Part shown: positions 1-10,740 of the stretch, one piece after another
How the letters are laid out: each line of letters starts with the position of its first letter
Position numbering within the stretch: position 1 is the first letter of the stretch
NCBI GenBank assembly: GCA_950022295.1
Contig: OX465600.1
Coordinates: 25,457,282 to 25,521,281, forward strand
Origin: Bromus sterilis
Taxonomy: Eukaryota; Streptophyta; Magnoliopsida; Poales; Poaceae
Direction: 5' to 3'
DNA: 64,000 nt
Program-made: the position numbers and the translations under genes
Notes under the pieces: model-generated
Told to the model about the DNA's origin: nothing
Databases searched by the model: none
Seen by the model: only the letters and a program-made list of their open reading frames with translations

Positions 1-1981
1 ATACAAATACAAGACATGGCAAACGCAGTGTTGGCGGTGTTCTAACGCAGTACGATGCATTAAGCTCGGAGCGGGAATTCATCCGGGGATGAACTGCCAG
101 CTCCGGGTATTTATCGGTCAGGGTGTCCGGAGGGGGGGAGGTATCATGCCGGAGGTGTCGTGGACATCCGACAAACGTAAGGGTGGTGTATCCGTGTTAG
201 TTGAACTATTCTGAACAACTTTCGTGTTCAGAATAAATTCATCCGGATATTTTAACAGTACCGGACAAATCATCGGACAGACGGTCCGGAGGGGGACGAT
301 TCGATGTTTGTTGTGTTAGAGGGGTGTGGTAGACATACGGATAGCGTATTCGTATCCGTTATATTTTTCTGATCAATTTTGATGTATAAAGTTTTTCGAT
401 CCGATATACGAATTAAAAGATATTGATTTTATAAGTTTAATCAATTTTAAAACCTTTTTCTGAATTATTTTTATTACTAAAATCCCAACATTATCCACAA
501 CCAGTTGACTGGTCAAACTGACATTGGGGTCCCACATGTCAGTGACCCAATTCTAATAAAACATTTTTATTAATAAAAACAGGGGTGGCCCACATGTCAT
601 ACATACAAGTTTTAATTAACCACTTAATTAATTAACTGAGGTAATTAAGGGGGTGACCCCACATGTCATAGTATTTTTTTTATCTAACACTTTCCTTTTT
701 TTAACAGCAATTAGGGGGGCTAATTGGGGGTGGGGGCCCCTTGTCAGTGGGTTAGTCCCACTTTTAACAAAGGAGGGAGCCTCTGTGCTCCCATGGCGTG
801 CACGCAGGAAGTGGCACGGCCGGGGGGGCCTCGGCGGCCAGCGGTGCGAGCGATTGGGGATGGGGGGGGGGGGCGTGCACGGCGTGGCTGGGGCGCGCGG
901 CCAGCGGCAGCGGGGGGGGGGGGGGTTGGCCGGGGGAGCATGGGGGAGAGGGGAGGGGGCGCATGGCCATGGTCATGGCCAGAAGCTCACAGGGGAGGGG
1001 GGGTTCATCGTGGCCGGTTGCTGCTGCCGGGGAGGAACGGAGGAGGCCGGGGGCGGAGGGGCTGGCCATCGGGGAAGGGCAGCCCGGCGGGGAACGGGGG
1101 AGTCCGGAGCTGCGGCGAGCTGGGGGGGCGGTCTCTGCGGCGTTGCTCCTCGGGAGCTCCTGTGCGCTGGGAGGGAGAGAATCGGGACGAGGGTAAAAGT
1201 GGTGGGGCGGCTCGACCTAGGGTTAGGGCGCAGGGTCCTCGGCCTTATACGCGCCGGCGCCACCGCAGATGGCTTCCACGGCAGCCATGGCACCGTGGAT
1301 GCCCTCCACGCCATGGCCACCCACTGTAGCGGGAGGTTAGGGATGGTCGCGGTGGGCTGGGCTGGGGTGGCCGGCCCGGGGGGAAGGGGTGGGTTGGGCT
1401 CGCACAGAGCGGTAGATAGGTTTCTTTTGTTTTTAATTCCTTTTTCTTTTCTGTAATTTCTCTTTTGCATTTCTTTTATCTGTTTAACATTTTTGTAAAA
1501 TATGTTAGGTGCCTCAAAATTAGAATAACAGTATATAGCAGTGCCACAAAAGTTTTTGCAGCCAAAGAAAATCATTAGATATTTCTTTTAAATATTAAAT
1601 GCCCAAAGTAAGGGTTTTAACCTACTGTTTGAATTGTTTGGAATTTTCTATAACTCAATAAATACCCAAACCCATTTGGATTTGGTCCACTGAATATTTG
1701 TGATTTTATAAAAGTAGTTTCACAATTTTTGGAAAAAGTTTATTTTGCACATTGGTTTTAATATTCCACCAAAGGCATTTTGAGAATTGATTTGATTTCA
1801 AATATTTATGGGTTGGAATTTGTTTTGACCCATTATGATCAAGGCCCAAGGTTCACATTGCATTCAACAATAACAAAGGGGTATTGAATTTGAGCTGAAC
1901 CAAGTTGATCAAACAAAAATTTTAAACAGTAGTGATCAACAGTAATGGTGATTACTGTTCACTGACAGTGAGAGTGTTACA
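1..1981. repeat. LTR-like repetitive DNA, cut by the window edge
   Basis: No gene is recognised. The stretch has AT-rich parts with three spaced copies of a 'ggg-tg-cccacatgtca' phrase (about 525-540, 584-598, 650-667), and a G-rich block at 800-1400 that opens several long reading frames of low-complexity glycine/arginine or proline/alanine only. It ends in agtgttaca at 1973-1981, which resembles the last bases of many cereal LTRs (TGTAACA...TGTTACA). I infer the inner end of an LTR or internal retrotransposon sequence whose start lies before the window. The reading frames at 653-1575 are base-composition artefacts, not genes. Confidence 0.35.
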
Positions 1982-2039
1982 TGTCACACAGGTTAGTCCT
2001 AGAGTTAAGATTGAGAAACTTTGTGTTTATACCTTCACA

Positions 2040-2699
2040 CCTGCTGACGTGGGGATACCCCACGACTTCTCACCGTGAGGGTACCTGGAGCGTGTCATAG
2101 CTGGCGGTCCACAGAAGGCTTTGGAAGGCCCAAGATCGACCCAGCTGAAGCACCGACGAATGCGCCGACATGGAGTCCCAAACCGACATGGAGTCCAAGA
2201 CTTGGCGGCTAAGAATAGATAGAACAGGAAACTCTCTGCATAAACTTAGACAGATTCCTCGAGACCTAGCCTAGTACGTATATAAAGGCTGAGAGAGGGG
2301 ATGTCTAGGGCAATCCAATATCCATCGCAACATCTCTGGCTTGATTAATCTCGCCGGAGCCTCCACTATAATCGCATCCACCATATAATACATCGAGTAG
2401 GAAGTAGGAATTTTACCGATCGAGGACCTTGAACCTGGGTAAATCCCTGTCTTCTGTTAGCCGACGAGATTGCCAACCTTGCACTCCTTCTTCTACGATC
2501 AAACACAGAGTTCCTAACCATGGGATTTGCGGAGGCTAATCCTCGTCACCTGCATATGAATTTTCCTTTGAAGGTAGTTAGCATGTACTTTGCAATCCTC
2601 TGTATAATTCATTGCAGTTATAACACAAAAATATAAATATTAATAATAAACCTAGAATTATAGTAGTAATACATTTTATTATTGCGCATATTTCCAACA
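2040..2699 (+). repeat. LTR-like promoter and leader fragment
   Basis: A block with the layout of an LTR promoter: a TATA-like tatataaag at 2279-2287, followed by about 240 bp of untranslated-leader-like sequence, and an end at ttccaaca (2692-2699). No open frame of note is present. No matching second copy or target duplication was found, so this may be a solo LTR or an LTR fragment. The family is not recognised. Confidence 0.3.
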
Positions 2700-2745
2700 G
2701 TTACTACATATGTTACTTCCCATATGGCTAATCTTACTTTATATG

Positions 2746-2866
2746 ATGAAAGAGTGTCTAGGAGGAACTAGACACTACTAATATATAGGAGAAGGTGAGA
2801 TTCGAACTTGGACTGCCTAGCACACCACCTGTTGCGCTAAACAGAAGACCCCCAAATCTTTCTCAG
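2746..2866 (-). mobile_element. tRNA-derived SINE-like retroposon
   Basis: Read on the minus strand this short element begins near 2866 and carries pol III promoter-like boxes: an A-box-like stretch (TAGCGCAACAGG, 2829-2840) and a B-box-like GTTCGAATCTC (2797-2807), about 25 bp apart as in tRNA genes. It is flanked by perfect 14-bp direct repeats, tcttactttatatg, at 2732-2745 and 2867-2880, the expected target-site duplication for LINE-driven retroposition. Near its 3' end is a perfect 9-bp inverted repeat (AGTGTCTAG/CTAGACACT, 2753-2776, 6-nt loop). No poly(A) tail is visible. The SINE family is not assigned. Confidence 0.72.
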
Positions 2867-2880
2867 TCTTACTTTATATG

Positions 2881-3553
2881 GGTAATGACTTATTAATCTA
2901 TTATGATAAATCAACCGTTAACCCACAATATGACTGCTTTTTTGAGACATCAAGGATGACGGGGATATTTCCCTCGTCCAGTCGTCCTCGTTGTCAATGT
3001 CAGCATCTATGAAAGAGGAAGAGAGCCTGCACACATGACGACAAGTAAAATTATAGTAGTGAAATTTCATAATTCAGCATTTATGTAGTGAACTCATTAA
3101 TTCAAACAACTCCTGAGGTATTGTCAGAGATGAACTGTATGCACGATTTGTACTCATTCGTGACAGGCGCGGTACAAGTTTCTTTGACATTGTCTTGACG
3201 ATAGGGACACTAAAGATAAGATGGTATCAGTTAGCTCGACAATGGCTCGGTTCATCTCTAACAATGCTTCAGGAGTTGTTCGAATTTGATCAATGCGGAG
3301 ATGTAGGGATGTAGGAGGGTGTGTTGGGGGGAGTGGTATGTCCAATTCGTGAAGATAGGTAGGAATAGCGTAGAAGATGTAGACAAGGTTGAGATAGCAA
3401 TAGAGCTAACGTACACGTATGAGTAATGAAGTACTAATAAATAACACTAATTAATTACATGGACTCCTAAGTATACCTACTAGAGTACTTAGTTGGTTGG
3501 GATTTGCTATGCCTGAGGTACCACTTGTGCGATCCGTGTGAGGATGAGACTAA
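2881..3553. other. Intergenic stretch with nothing recognised
   Basis: No gene, RNA gene or complete transposon end is seen. Short reading frames here lack codon bias and recognisable motifs. Confidence 0.6.
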
Positions 3554-3617
3554 GAGCATCTCCAGCCGTTCGGCCCTTCAAGTCGTTTCTCGGCGCTATT
3601 TTAACGCCGCTTGGGGG

Positions 3618-4996
3618 TGATACGGCGAGGATAGTTCTCTCACTCCTCGTTGGTTACCCCAAGTGAAAAGTGAGATGTAGCGTAGCAGAAAATTTCACTC
3701 GGTGAAGATACCAAGGTTTGTCTCCAGTAGAACTCGCAGAAATACAAGAAGGTGGTAAAGTGAACAATGGCGTCGAGGTTGCTAGCTTCACCTGGACCTG
3801 CACACAGATACAAATAAATTTTCTCCCAACGAGTACAGAGGAGTTGTCAATTCTTCCGGCCTTGCTGTTTACAAAGGATCAACACAAGAGATAATAATAG
3901 TGGCAACTGAAAGTAAAGACTGAAAGTAACCAAGGGTGTAAACAGTGATGTGAAGATGGACCGGGGTCCCGTGATTTTCACTAGTGATGTCTCTCTCCCA
4001 AAAGATGATAAAAGTGCTAGCGAGGTAAACAAATCACAGCTGGGCAATTGACATAATTATGAAGGCACCGCAATGCTAACTATGCTGCAAAGAAAGGAAG
4101 GACTCAAAAGCAATGCGCTGTCACTCAAGCTAGACATCAAGGGGCTGAACCCACAATCAAGCATAACGCTCCCTCTTGGAGTTGCAACAAACTACTGGCC
4201 AAAGTAAAATACTGCAACGGAGAACATGCAAGAATTTACTCAAGAACAAAATATAAAAGAGAAGAACCAAATATATTACTCATCACAATCTAAACATAGT
4301 CTCATAATCCATCAGATCCCAGCAAACTCAGCATAGCAACAACAGAAATTACAAAGGCGCCTCGATCATGTGAGGCAGATCACGAGGTCTCGAAAGTGGA
4401 AGCACAAAGAGGAGAGAAGTACATCACATAGCTACTGGTCACGGACCCATGGTCCAAGGGGAACTACTCACGGTACATCCGGGAGGCATCCATGGCTATA
4501 GATGGTCTCCCGGAGGGGGTTCCTCCTCCCGGCAGGGTGCCGGGGAAGCTTCTCTAGGCAGCCCCGATCTAGAAACGGCGGCAGCGGTACAGAGGCGAGT
4601 TCGCGGAAAAGAGATCGATATTAGGGGTTTCCACCCCGAGGGCTAAATATAGGCGGAGGGGGTGTCGAGGGGACCCACAGGGCAGCCAGGAGCCCCCTGG
4701 CACGACCTAGGGTGGGGCCGTGCCAGGGACCCTTCTGGAGTCCCTGTGGTGGGCCCCCTCCGCTGCCTTGGTGTTTCCGGAAGCTTCCGGGTCGCTGATT
4801 TTTTATCTGATTTTTCCGGATTTTTTGGAGCACTTTTAATGGCCGGAAAACCTGAAATACAAAAACAGCAGAAAACAACAACTGGCAGCTGGGTGCACTG
4901 GGTTAACATATTAGTCCAAATATGCTCAAAAGTGTATGGAGCAAATCATGGCAAAGTCACACAAAACATGCATGGAGCAAGCAGAAATTATAGATA
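3618..4996 (-). repeat. 3' LTR of the Athila-like element
   Basis: Aligns along its length with 8984-10562. It lacks about 240 bp found at roughly 9469-9711 of the partner (the join reads gcaatgcgctgtcactc near 4111). It has about 85 bp around 4690-4770 that the partner lacks. It also lacks the final 16 bases (cgtttgggacgtatca) at its inner edge, where the polypurine tract should also be. Confidence 0.8.
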
Positions 4997-6740
4997 GGGC
5001 AAGGCCCAACTAGCATGCGGCTCATCGATCAAGCAAGTAGCATGTATGACATGAAGATCAAGTCATGAGAAGGTGGATGTTGCATGGCAATGTATCTCGG
5101 AAAGGCTATGGAAATGCCTTGTAGGTAGGTATGGTGGCTGTTTTGAGGAAAGATATAAGGAAGCTTATGATGACAGAGCGTATTGTGCCAAGGGTTTGGA
5201 TGCACCGGCGAAGTATGCGCCAACTCTCAAGGTGAGAAAGGGCAATGCACGGTACCGAAGAGGCTAGAAAAAGTATAGGTGGGTGGAAGTGTCAACTTTC
5301 AAATACTCACAATAGTCTGAAGAACTCATGCACTTATTATCGGTAACTCTCAATCTAATCAGGATGTTCACAAAGAGACAAGTACCCCGAGGAGGAGTGT
5401 ATGGGGGTTTGCTTATCCTTGCGCATCCTCGACTCATGGTACGTGAGTGTACTCTAATAATCGAACCCTCCAGAGGTTAGTGATCCATCTAGTAGCTAGA
5501 GTTCTCGACAGGGGTTTTTAGTTTTCGAAAAACACACGGATTGCCCAAAATACGACATCTATCACTAATAGGCTCGAGCTCTTGACACCAAAAGTTCAAG
5601 TATTACTCTAGTCAATACCTCAAAACTATTGCAAGTTACTACTACAAAGAGAATAGCAACTTCAACTACCTACTTCTAGTCAAGACACAAAACTCCGTGC
5701 AACAGGAAAACTCTCTAACAAGATAAAACATGCAACCTATAGAAAGTTCAACCTAAAATAAAATAAAAGCTCTAGAAAAACTAAAGCACTACAACTAAAC
5801 AGAGCAGGAGCTAAGAAAAGAAAAAGAACAACTCACAGCTAAAAGAATAAGCATGCAAATCCTACGAGGAGTTCTAGTTCAAGCGGAGCGTGTATCTCTC
5901 CCACACAAAAGAGTAAGCTGGGGTCTAACTTGTTACTACAGCAAACAAAGCAAAAAACAAACCTAAGAAAAGTAAAGAGCGAGACGCTCCAAGCATAGCA
6001 CATAACGCATGAAGTGATAAAAATATAGTGCAACGAGGGACGAACTGATAATTATTGATGGAGAAGGGGATGCACGGGGGCATCCCCAAGCTTAGACGCT
6101 TGAGTCTCCTTGAATATTTCTTGGGGATGCATGGGGGCATCCCCAAGCTTGACCGTTTGACACTCCAAGATCTTCTTTCATCATCTTTCATCGCGCACTT
6201 GAAAACTCCCTTCATACATAACTCATTGTAGACTGATTAGAGAGGTTAGTACCCAACTAAAATAATTTTTCCTCTACTGGAAATAAAGATAACCTTGAAG
6301 AGATACTGTTTCTCAAGATTGCCAACAAGTTTTTGCAAAGAAAAAGCAAGCTTAAGATTTGCAAAACGAAGAAAAGGCAAAACAGGACAGAATCTGTGAA
6401 AAAACAGACCAGCAGGTAGAAACGATTTTTTTAGGGATACTTCTGCAACTCAAATAAAAAAACTCAGAACATACGTAAGTTTCGTAATTGTATAGAGCAC
6501 GCTGTGTAAAAAATTCATCTCAAAAAGATGAACTGGTATTTTTCTGTAATTTTTCTAGTCACGAGGACAGAAACTGTTTTCTGGACAGCATGACACAACT
6601 TTCACTTTCCTTGTCGTATGAGGCTAAACTTGGCACAAATCTTGAAAATTAAAGATACAATGATGTTTCTACAGTAGTAACAATCATCAAGACCACTAAA
6701 AACAGAAGAAAAACAAAAATTAAAACCTAAATTCCTTGCG
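4997..6740 (-). other. Non-coding 3' internal part of the Athila-like element
   Basis: AT-rich and without a meaningful reading frame. It contains two related hairpins 57 bp apart: GGGGATGC/GCATCCCC (6066-6087) and a longer one with a perfect 11-bp stem, CTTGGGGATGC/GCATCCCCAAG (6120-6147). Lies between the protease stop and the 3' LTR in element orientation. Confidence 0.6.
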
Positions 6741-6796
6741 GGTTGCCTCCCGAAAGCGCTTCTTTAAAGCCATTAGCTAGGCTTAATGCAAATAGA

Positions 6797-7486
6797 TCAA
6801 GTCTTTTCAAGAAAATAACTAGCCCATGTGACGGACTCAAAAGGCAACTTAATCATTTTCCTAGGGAAGTGTTCCATCCCTTTCTTGAGAGGGAATTGGA
6901 ATTTTATAATCCCTTCTTTCATATCAATAACAACACCAACTGTGCGAAGAAAAGGACGTCCCAAAATAATTGGACAAGAGGGCTCATACTCAATGTCCAT
7001 AATAGTGAAATCAACGGGAACATAATTGTCATTGACAATGATAAGAACATCGTCGATCTTCCCCAAAGGTTTCTTTACAGAAGAATCAACAATACGAACA
7101 CCAAAAGAACAAGGACCAAAAGGTTTCAATTCAAGCATATCATACATTCTTTTGGGCATAACAGAGGTACTTGCACCAACATCACAAAGAGCATAACAAG
7201 AGAAGTTATTAAATTTGATTTTTATCATAGGATCCCAACCATCTTCTAGCTTCCTAGGTATGGAGGCTTCTAGTCTAAGCTTCTCCTCCCTAACTTTGAT
7301 TAGGGCATTGGTGATATGCTCTGTGAAGGCAAGATTAAGTGTGCTAGTGTGGGGGTCTCTAGACATCTTGTGTAGAAAACCAATAACTTCAGGTAAAGTG
7401 CAGTTGTCAAAGTCTAGGTCACTACTATCTATCAAGGAGGTAGTGATATCATTTAGGCTCACTTGTTTGAAAGCCTCTATGTTCAT
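6797..7486 (-). CDS. Retrotransposon aspartic protease domain (Athila-like)
   Basis: A 229-residue open frame with a retropepsin-like fold region. The active-site loop reads YALCDVGASTSVMP (about residues 82-95), where Athila-type elements usually have CDLGAS. Downstream comes the second conserved segment CPIILGRPFL (about residues 170-179) with the ILGR motif typical of plant retrotransposon proteases. In the element it would process the Gag polyprotein. It lies 3' of gag on the minus strand but in another frame. The same frame is open upstream of the ATG (reading into DATTSTIDEETS), so the original gag-pro was probably one continuous frame, later shifted near 7540. No RT follows before the 3' LTR. 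Part of a transposon, not a host gene. Confidence 0.75.
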   Translation of the reverse strand: MNIEAFKQVSLNDITTSLIDSSDLDFDNCTLPEVIGFLHKMSRDPHTSTLNLAFTEHITNALIKVREEKLRLEASIPRKLEDGWDPMIKIKFNNFSCYALCDVGASTSVMPKRMYDMLELKPFGPCSFGVRIVDSSVKKPLGKIDDVLIIVNDNYVPVDFTIMDIEYEPSCPIILGRPFLRTVGVVIDMKEGIIKFQFPLKKGMEHFPRKMIKLPFESVTWASYFLEKT

Positions 7487-7500
7487 AGAGGTTTCTTCAT

Positions 7501-8829
7501 CTATGGTTGAGGTGGTAGCATCACCATGGTAGGTCCAGTGGGACTAGGGGTGTGATGGGTGCTAACAGTTTGGACATCCTTAACTACTTGGATAGTGGCT
7601 ACTGTGTGGTAGGTAGGAAGGCTCTTAATTCTATCTTCTTCCTCCTTTTCTCTAGCCCATCTTTCTTTGAGTTTAGCCATCATCCTAATATTTTCATTGA
7701 TTTGTAACTGGATAGCATTAATAGGAGTGACCTTACTCTCCTCAAGGGGAGAGGTTCTAATTTTTAACATCTCAACATCAAGGGCCAAGTTTTCTACCTT
7801 CAAACAAAGATTATCTAATTTAGCTAGTTTTTCTTCCACATTCTTGTTGAAGGCTTTTTGGGTAGTGATAAAGTCTCTAAGCATACTCTCTAGTTCAGAG
7901 GTGGGGTTCTTGTTGCTAGGGTAGGTGTTGTTGTTCCCATAAGTGGATGGAAACGGTCTAGGATTACTAGCAAAGTTGCCCCTATAAGCATTATTATTAA
8001 AGTTGTTTCTAGCAATGAAGTTCACATCTACTTGTTCCTGAGCAACCAAAGAATTTAAAGGAACATCCTGAGGATCCATAGGAGCTTGCTTGGTAAGTAG
8101 AGACATGATAAGGTCAACCTTTTCATTTAGAGAGGAGATCTCCTCGACAGAATTTACCTTCTTACCAGTTGGAGATCTTTCGGTGTGCCACTGAGAGTAG
8201 TTCAGCATCATCTCATAGGGTAGCTTTGTGGCAGCACCAAGTGTGGTTGACATAAAAGTTCCTCCCGCGGCCGAATCTAACAGGTTCCGCGAGGTAAAGT
8301 TCAAGCCTGCATAAAAAGTCTGGATAACCATCCAGGTAGTCAGTCCATGTGTGGGGCAGTTCTTGACAAGCGTCTTCATACGTTCCCATGCCTGGGCAAC
8401 GTGTTCATTATCCAATTGCCTAAAATTCATAATGTTACTCCTCAATTGAATAATTTTAGCAGGGGGATAGTACTTCCCTATAAAAGCATCTTTGCATTTG
8501 CTCCAAGAATCGATACTATTCTTGGGTAAGGATTGCAGCCACTCCTTGGCTCTTCCTCTCAGAGAGAAAGGAAAAAGCTTCAGTTTGATGATGTCTCCAT
8601 CCACTTCCTTGTACTTATGCATATCACAGAGCTCGATAAAATTGTTTAAGTGCAAGGCAACGTCCTCTCCAGCACCTAAGAATTGATCTTTCATAACAAG
8701 ATTAAGCAGAGCAGGTTTAATTTCATAAGAAGGTGCCGAAGTGGCAGGTGGAGCAATAGGAGTGCAGATAAAGTCATTGTTGTTGTGACTAGTGAAGTCA
8801 CACAACTTGGTGTTTTCATTGGAACCCAT
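7501..8829 (-). CDS. Retrotransposon Gag protein (Athila-like)
   Basis: A 442-residue open frame starting at ATG 8829. Residues about 55-215 match the plant retrotransposon gag domain: the helical stretch with LRGRAKEWLQSLP, then FIGKYYPPAKIIQLR, FRQ and ERMKTLVKNCPTHGL are recognisable landmarks. The C-terminal half is rich in N, S and K with a predicted coiled-coil segment around NKNVEEKLAKLDNLCLKVENL. No CCHC zinc knuckle is visible. It would form the virus-like particle of the element. The open frame ends at a stop at 7501 just where the protease frame takes over, so a single frameshift near 7540 separates gag from pro. It follows the primer site at 8956-8973 by about 130 bp, as expected. 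Confidence 0.8.
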   Translation of the reverse strand: MGSNENTKLCDFTSHNNNDFICTPIAPPATSAPSYEIKPALLNLVMKDQFLGAGEDVALHLNNFIELCDMHKYKEVDGDIIKLKLFPFSLRGRAKEWLQSLPKNSIDSWSKCKDAFIGKYYPPAKIIQLRSNIMNFRQLDNEHVAQAWERMKTLVKNCPTHGLTTWMVIQTFYAGLNFTSRNLLDSAAGGTFMSTTLGAATKLPYEMMLNYSQWHTERSPTGKKVNSVEEISSLNEKVDLIMSLLTKQAPMDPQDVPLNSLVAQEQVDVNFIARNNFNNNAYRGNFASNPRPFPSTYGNNNTYPSNKNPTSELESMLRDFITTQKAFNKNVEEKLAKLDNLCLKVENLALDVEMLKIRTSPLEESKVTPINAIQLQINENIRMMAKLKERWAREKEEEDRIKSLPTYHTVATIQVVKDVQTVSTHHTPSPTGPTMVMLPPQP

Positions 8830-8955
8830 AGTAGCAGCAGGTATTTTTGGTATTTTTTATAACGGACACAAAAGTAAAAACAGAAAGGTAAACTAACAAG
8901 ACTAAAAAGAAAAGATAAAAGATAGTGTGCAACTCCCCTATCTTGTAGACTGGAG

Positions 8956-8973
8956 TCCCCGGCAACGGTGCCA
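8956..8973 (-). other. Primer binding site, tRNA-Asp type
   Basis: The plus strand reads TCCCCGGCAACGGTGCCA, matching the 3' end of plant tRNA-Asp with CCA (as I recall it) except for one T in place of C. It lies 10 bp inside the 5' LTR edge at 8984. This sets the element's orientation as minus. Confidence 0.75.
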
Positions 8974-8983
8974 GAAATTAGCT

Positions 8984-10562
8984 TAATACGGTGAGGATAG
9001 TTCTCTCACTCCTCGTTGGTTACCCCAAGTGGAAGGTGAGATGTAGCGTAGCAGCAAATTTCCTTCGGTGAAGATACCAAGGTTTGTCTCCAGTAGGACT
9101 CACAGAAATACAAGAAGGTGGTAAAGTGAACAATGGCGTCGAGGTTGCTAGCTTCACCTGGACCTGCACACAGATACAAATAAATTTGCTCCCAACGAAT
9201 ACAGAGGAGTTGTCAATTCCTTCGGCCTTGCTGTTTACAAAGGATCAACACAAGAGATAATAATAGTGGCAACTGAAAGTAAACCAAGGGTGTAAACAGT
9301 GATGTGAAGATGGACCGGGGTCCCGTAATTTTCACTAGTGATGTCTCTCTCCCAAAAGACGATAAAAGTGCTAGCGAGGTAAACAAATCACAGCTGGGCA
9401 ATTAACATAATTATGAAGGCACCGCAATGCTAACTATGTTGCAAAGAAAGGAAGGGCTCAAAAGCAATGGACGGTACGCCAAGGTAAGTAGACCGAAATC
9501 CAACTGCATCTACTACGAATCATCCACCTTGAGATATCTATCCAGAACATCTCGCTGGTATTAAGTTGTGAATCCCACCCAAAGTGTAAACTCAAAGCAA
9601 CAGACAACTGCATTAAAAGAACTTTGCGTAAAGTAAACAATCCTTGCACCCGCGGGTACAAGCACCGTTGTTTTATCCCTGGTGGCAACAACACATCCCC
9701 TAGTCTCATGTTTCTGTCACTCAAGCTAGACATCAAGGGCCTGAACCCACAATCAAGCATAATGCTCCCTCTTGGAGTTGCAACAAACTACTTGGCCAAA
9801 GTAAAATACTGCAATGGGGAGCATGCAAGAATTTACTCAAGAACAAAATATAAAAGAGAAGAACCAAATTTATTACTCATCACAATCTGAACATAGTCTC
9901 ATAATCCATCAGATCCCAGCAAACTCAGCATAGCAACAGCACAAATTACAAAGGTGCCTCGATCATGTGAGGCAACTCATGAGATCTCGAAAGTGGAAGC
10001 ACAAAGAGGAGAGAAGTACATCACATAGCTACTGGTCACGGACCCATGGTCCAAGGGGGACTACTCACGGTACATCCGGGAGGCATCCATGGCTATGGAT
10101 GGTCTCCCGGAGGGGGTTCCTCCTCCCGGCAGGGTGCTGGGGCAGCTTCTCCAGGCAGCCCCGATCTAGAAACGGCGGCGGCGGCGGTACAGAGGCGAGT
10201 TCACGAAAAAGAGATCGATATTAGGGGTTTCCACCCCGAGGGCTAAATATAGGCGGAGGGGGGGTGTTGAGGGGACCCACAGGGCAACCAGGAGGCCCCC
10301 CTCCGCTGCCTTGGTGATTCCGGAAACTTTCAGGTTGCTTATTTTTTATCTGATTTTTCCGGATTTTTTGGAGCACTTTTAATGGCCGGATAACCTGAAA
10401 TACAAAAACAGCAGAAAACAGCAACTGGCAGCTGGGTGCACTAGGTTAATAGATTAGTCCAAATATGCTCAAAAGTGTATAAAAGTTCAAGCAAATCATG
10501 GCAAAGGCACACAAAACATGCATGGAGCAAGCAGAAAATATAGATACGTTTGGGACGTATCA
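8984..10562 (-). repeat. 5' LTR of the Athila-like element
   Basis: About 1.58 kb, the more complete of the two LTRs, running from taatacggtgagg (8984) to gggacgtatca (10562). In element orientation it opens TGATACGTCCCAAACGTATC, a start I associate with several Triticeae gypsy families. The inner edge has a T>A/G difference from the partner LTR (taatacgg against tgatacgg). Confidence 0.8.
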
Positions 10563-10740
10563 GGGGGGCGTTCGGGCGGCGAAAAGGCGTCCAGCCAGCC
10601 GGCCACCCAGCCGCGGCCCCAAAGGAGGCTCCTAAGTTCGGTGAAATTTTGTTTGGAATAAGGCAAACTGAACGAAATTCCGCCTAATTCATAATATTTG
10701 GTCTAATTTACATAATAGCAACTAAAAAACTTTAAAAAAT

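Larger units (their letters stand above)
3618..10562 (-). mobile_element. Athila-like Ty3/gypsy LTR retrotransposon, non-autonomous, minus strand
   Basis: The element starts TGATACG and ends CGTATCA, and lies between ggggg at 3613-3617 and 10563-10567, a 5-bp target duplication inside the G-run of the host Harbinger-like element. The undisturbed relative at 22166 has a single run of six Gs at the same place, which supports the boundaries. On the minus strand the order is 5' LTR (10562-8984), tRNA-Asp-type primer site, gag, aspartic protease, a long non-coding 3' part, 3' LTR (4996-3618). No reverse transcriptase, RNase H or integrase is present, so it depends on another element. The gag and protease sequences look Athila-like; family name not assigned. 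Confidence 0.85.

Noticed and set aside
653..1575. Long overlapping open frames on both strands in a G-rich block
   Set aside because: All are low-complexity Gly/Arg/Ala/Pro translations of G-runs, with no domain and no consistent start; base composition explains them.
1976..2699. A complete solo LTR from TGTTACA to CCAACA
   Set aside because: The flanking bases do not form a target duplication and no second copy exists in the window to confirm the boundaries.
2797..2842. A functional tRNA gene
   Set aside because: A- and B-box-like motifs are present, but the stretch does not fold into a full cloverleaf with an acceptor stem, and the 14-bp duplication shows it is a retroposon.
8984..9760. 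Minus-strand frames in the Athila-like LTR (for example 9458-9760)
   Set aside because: They lie in an LTR, are not kept in the partner LTR, and show no domain.
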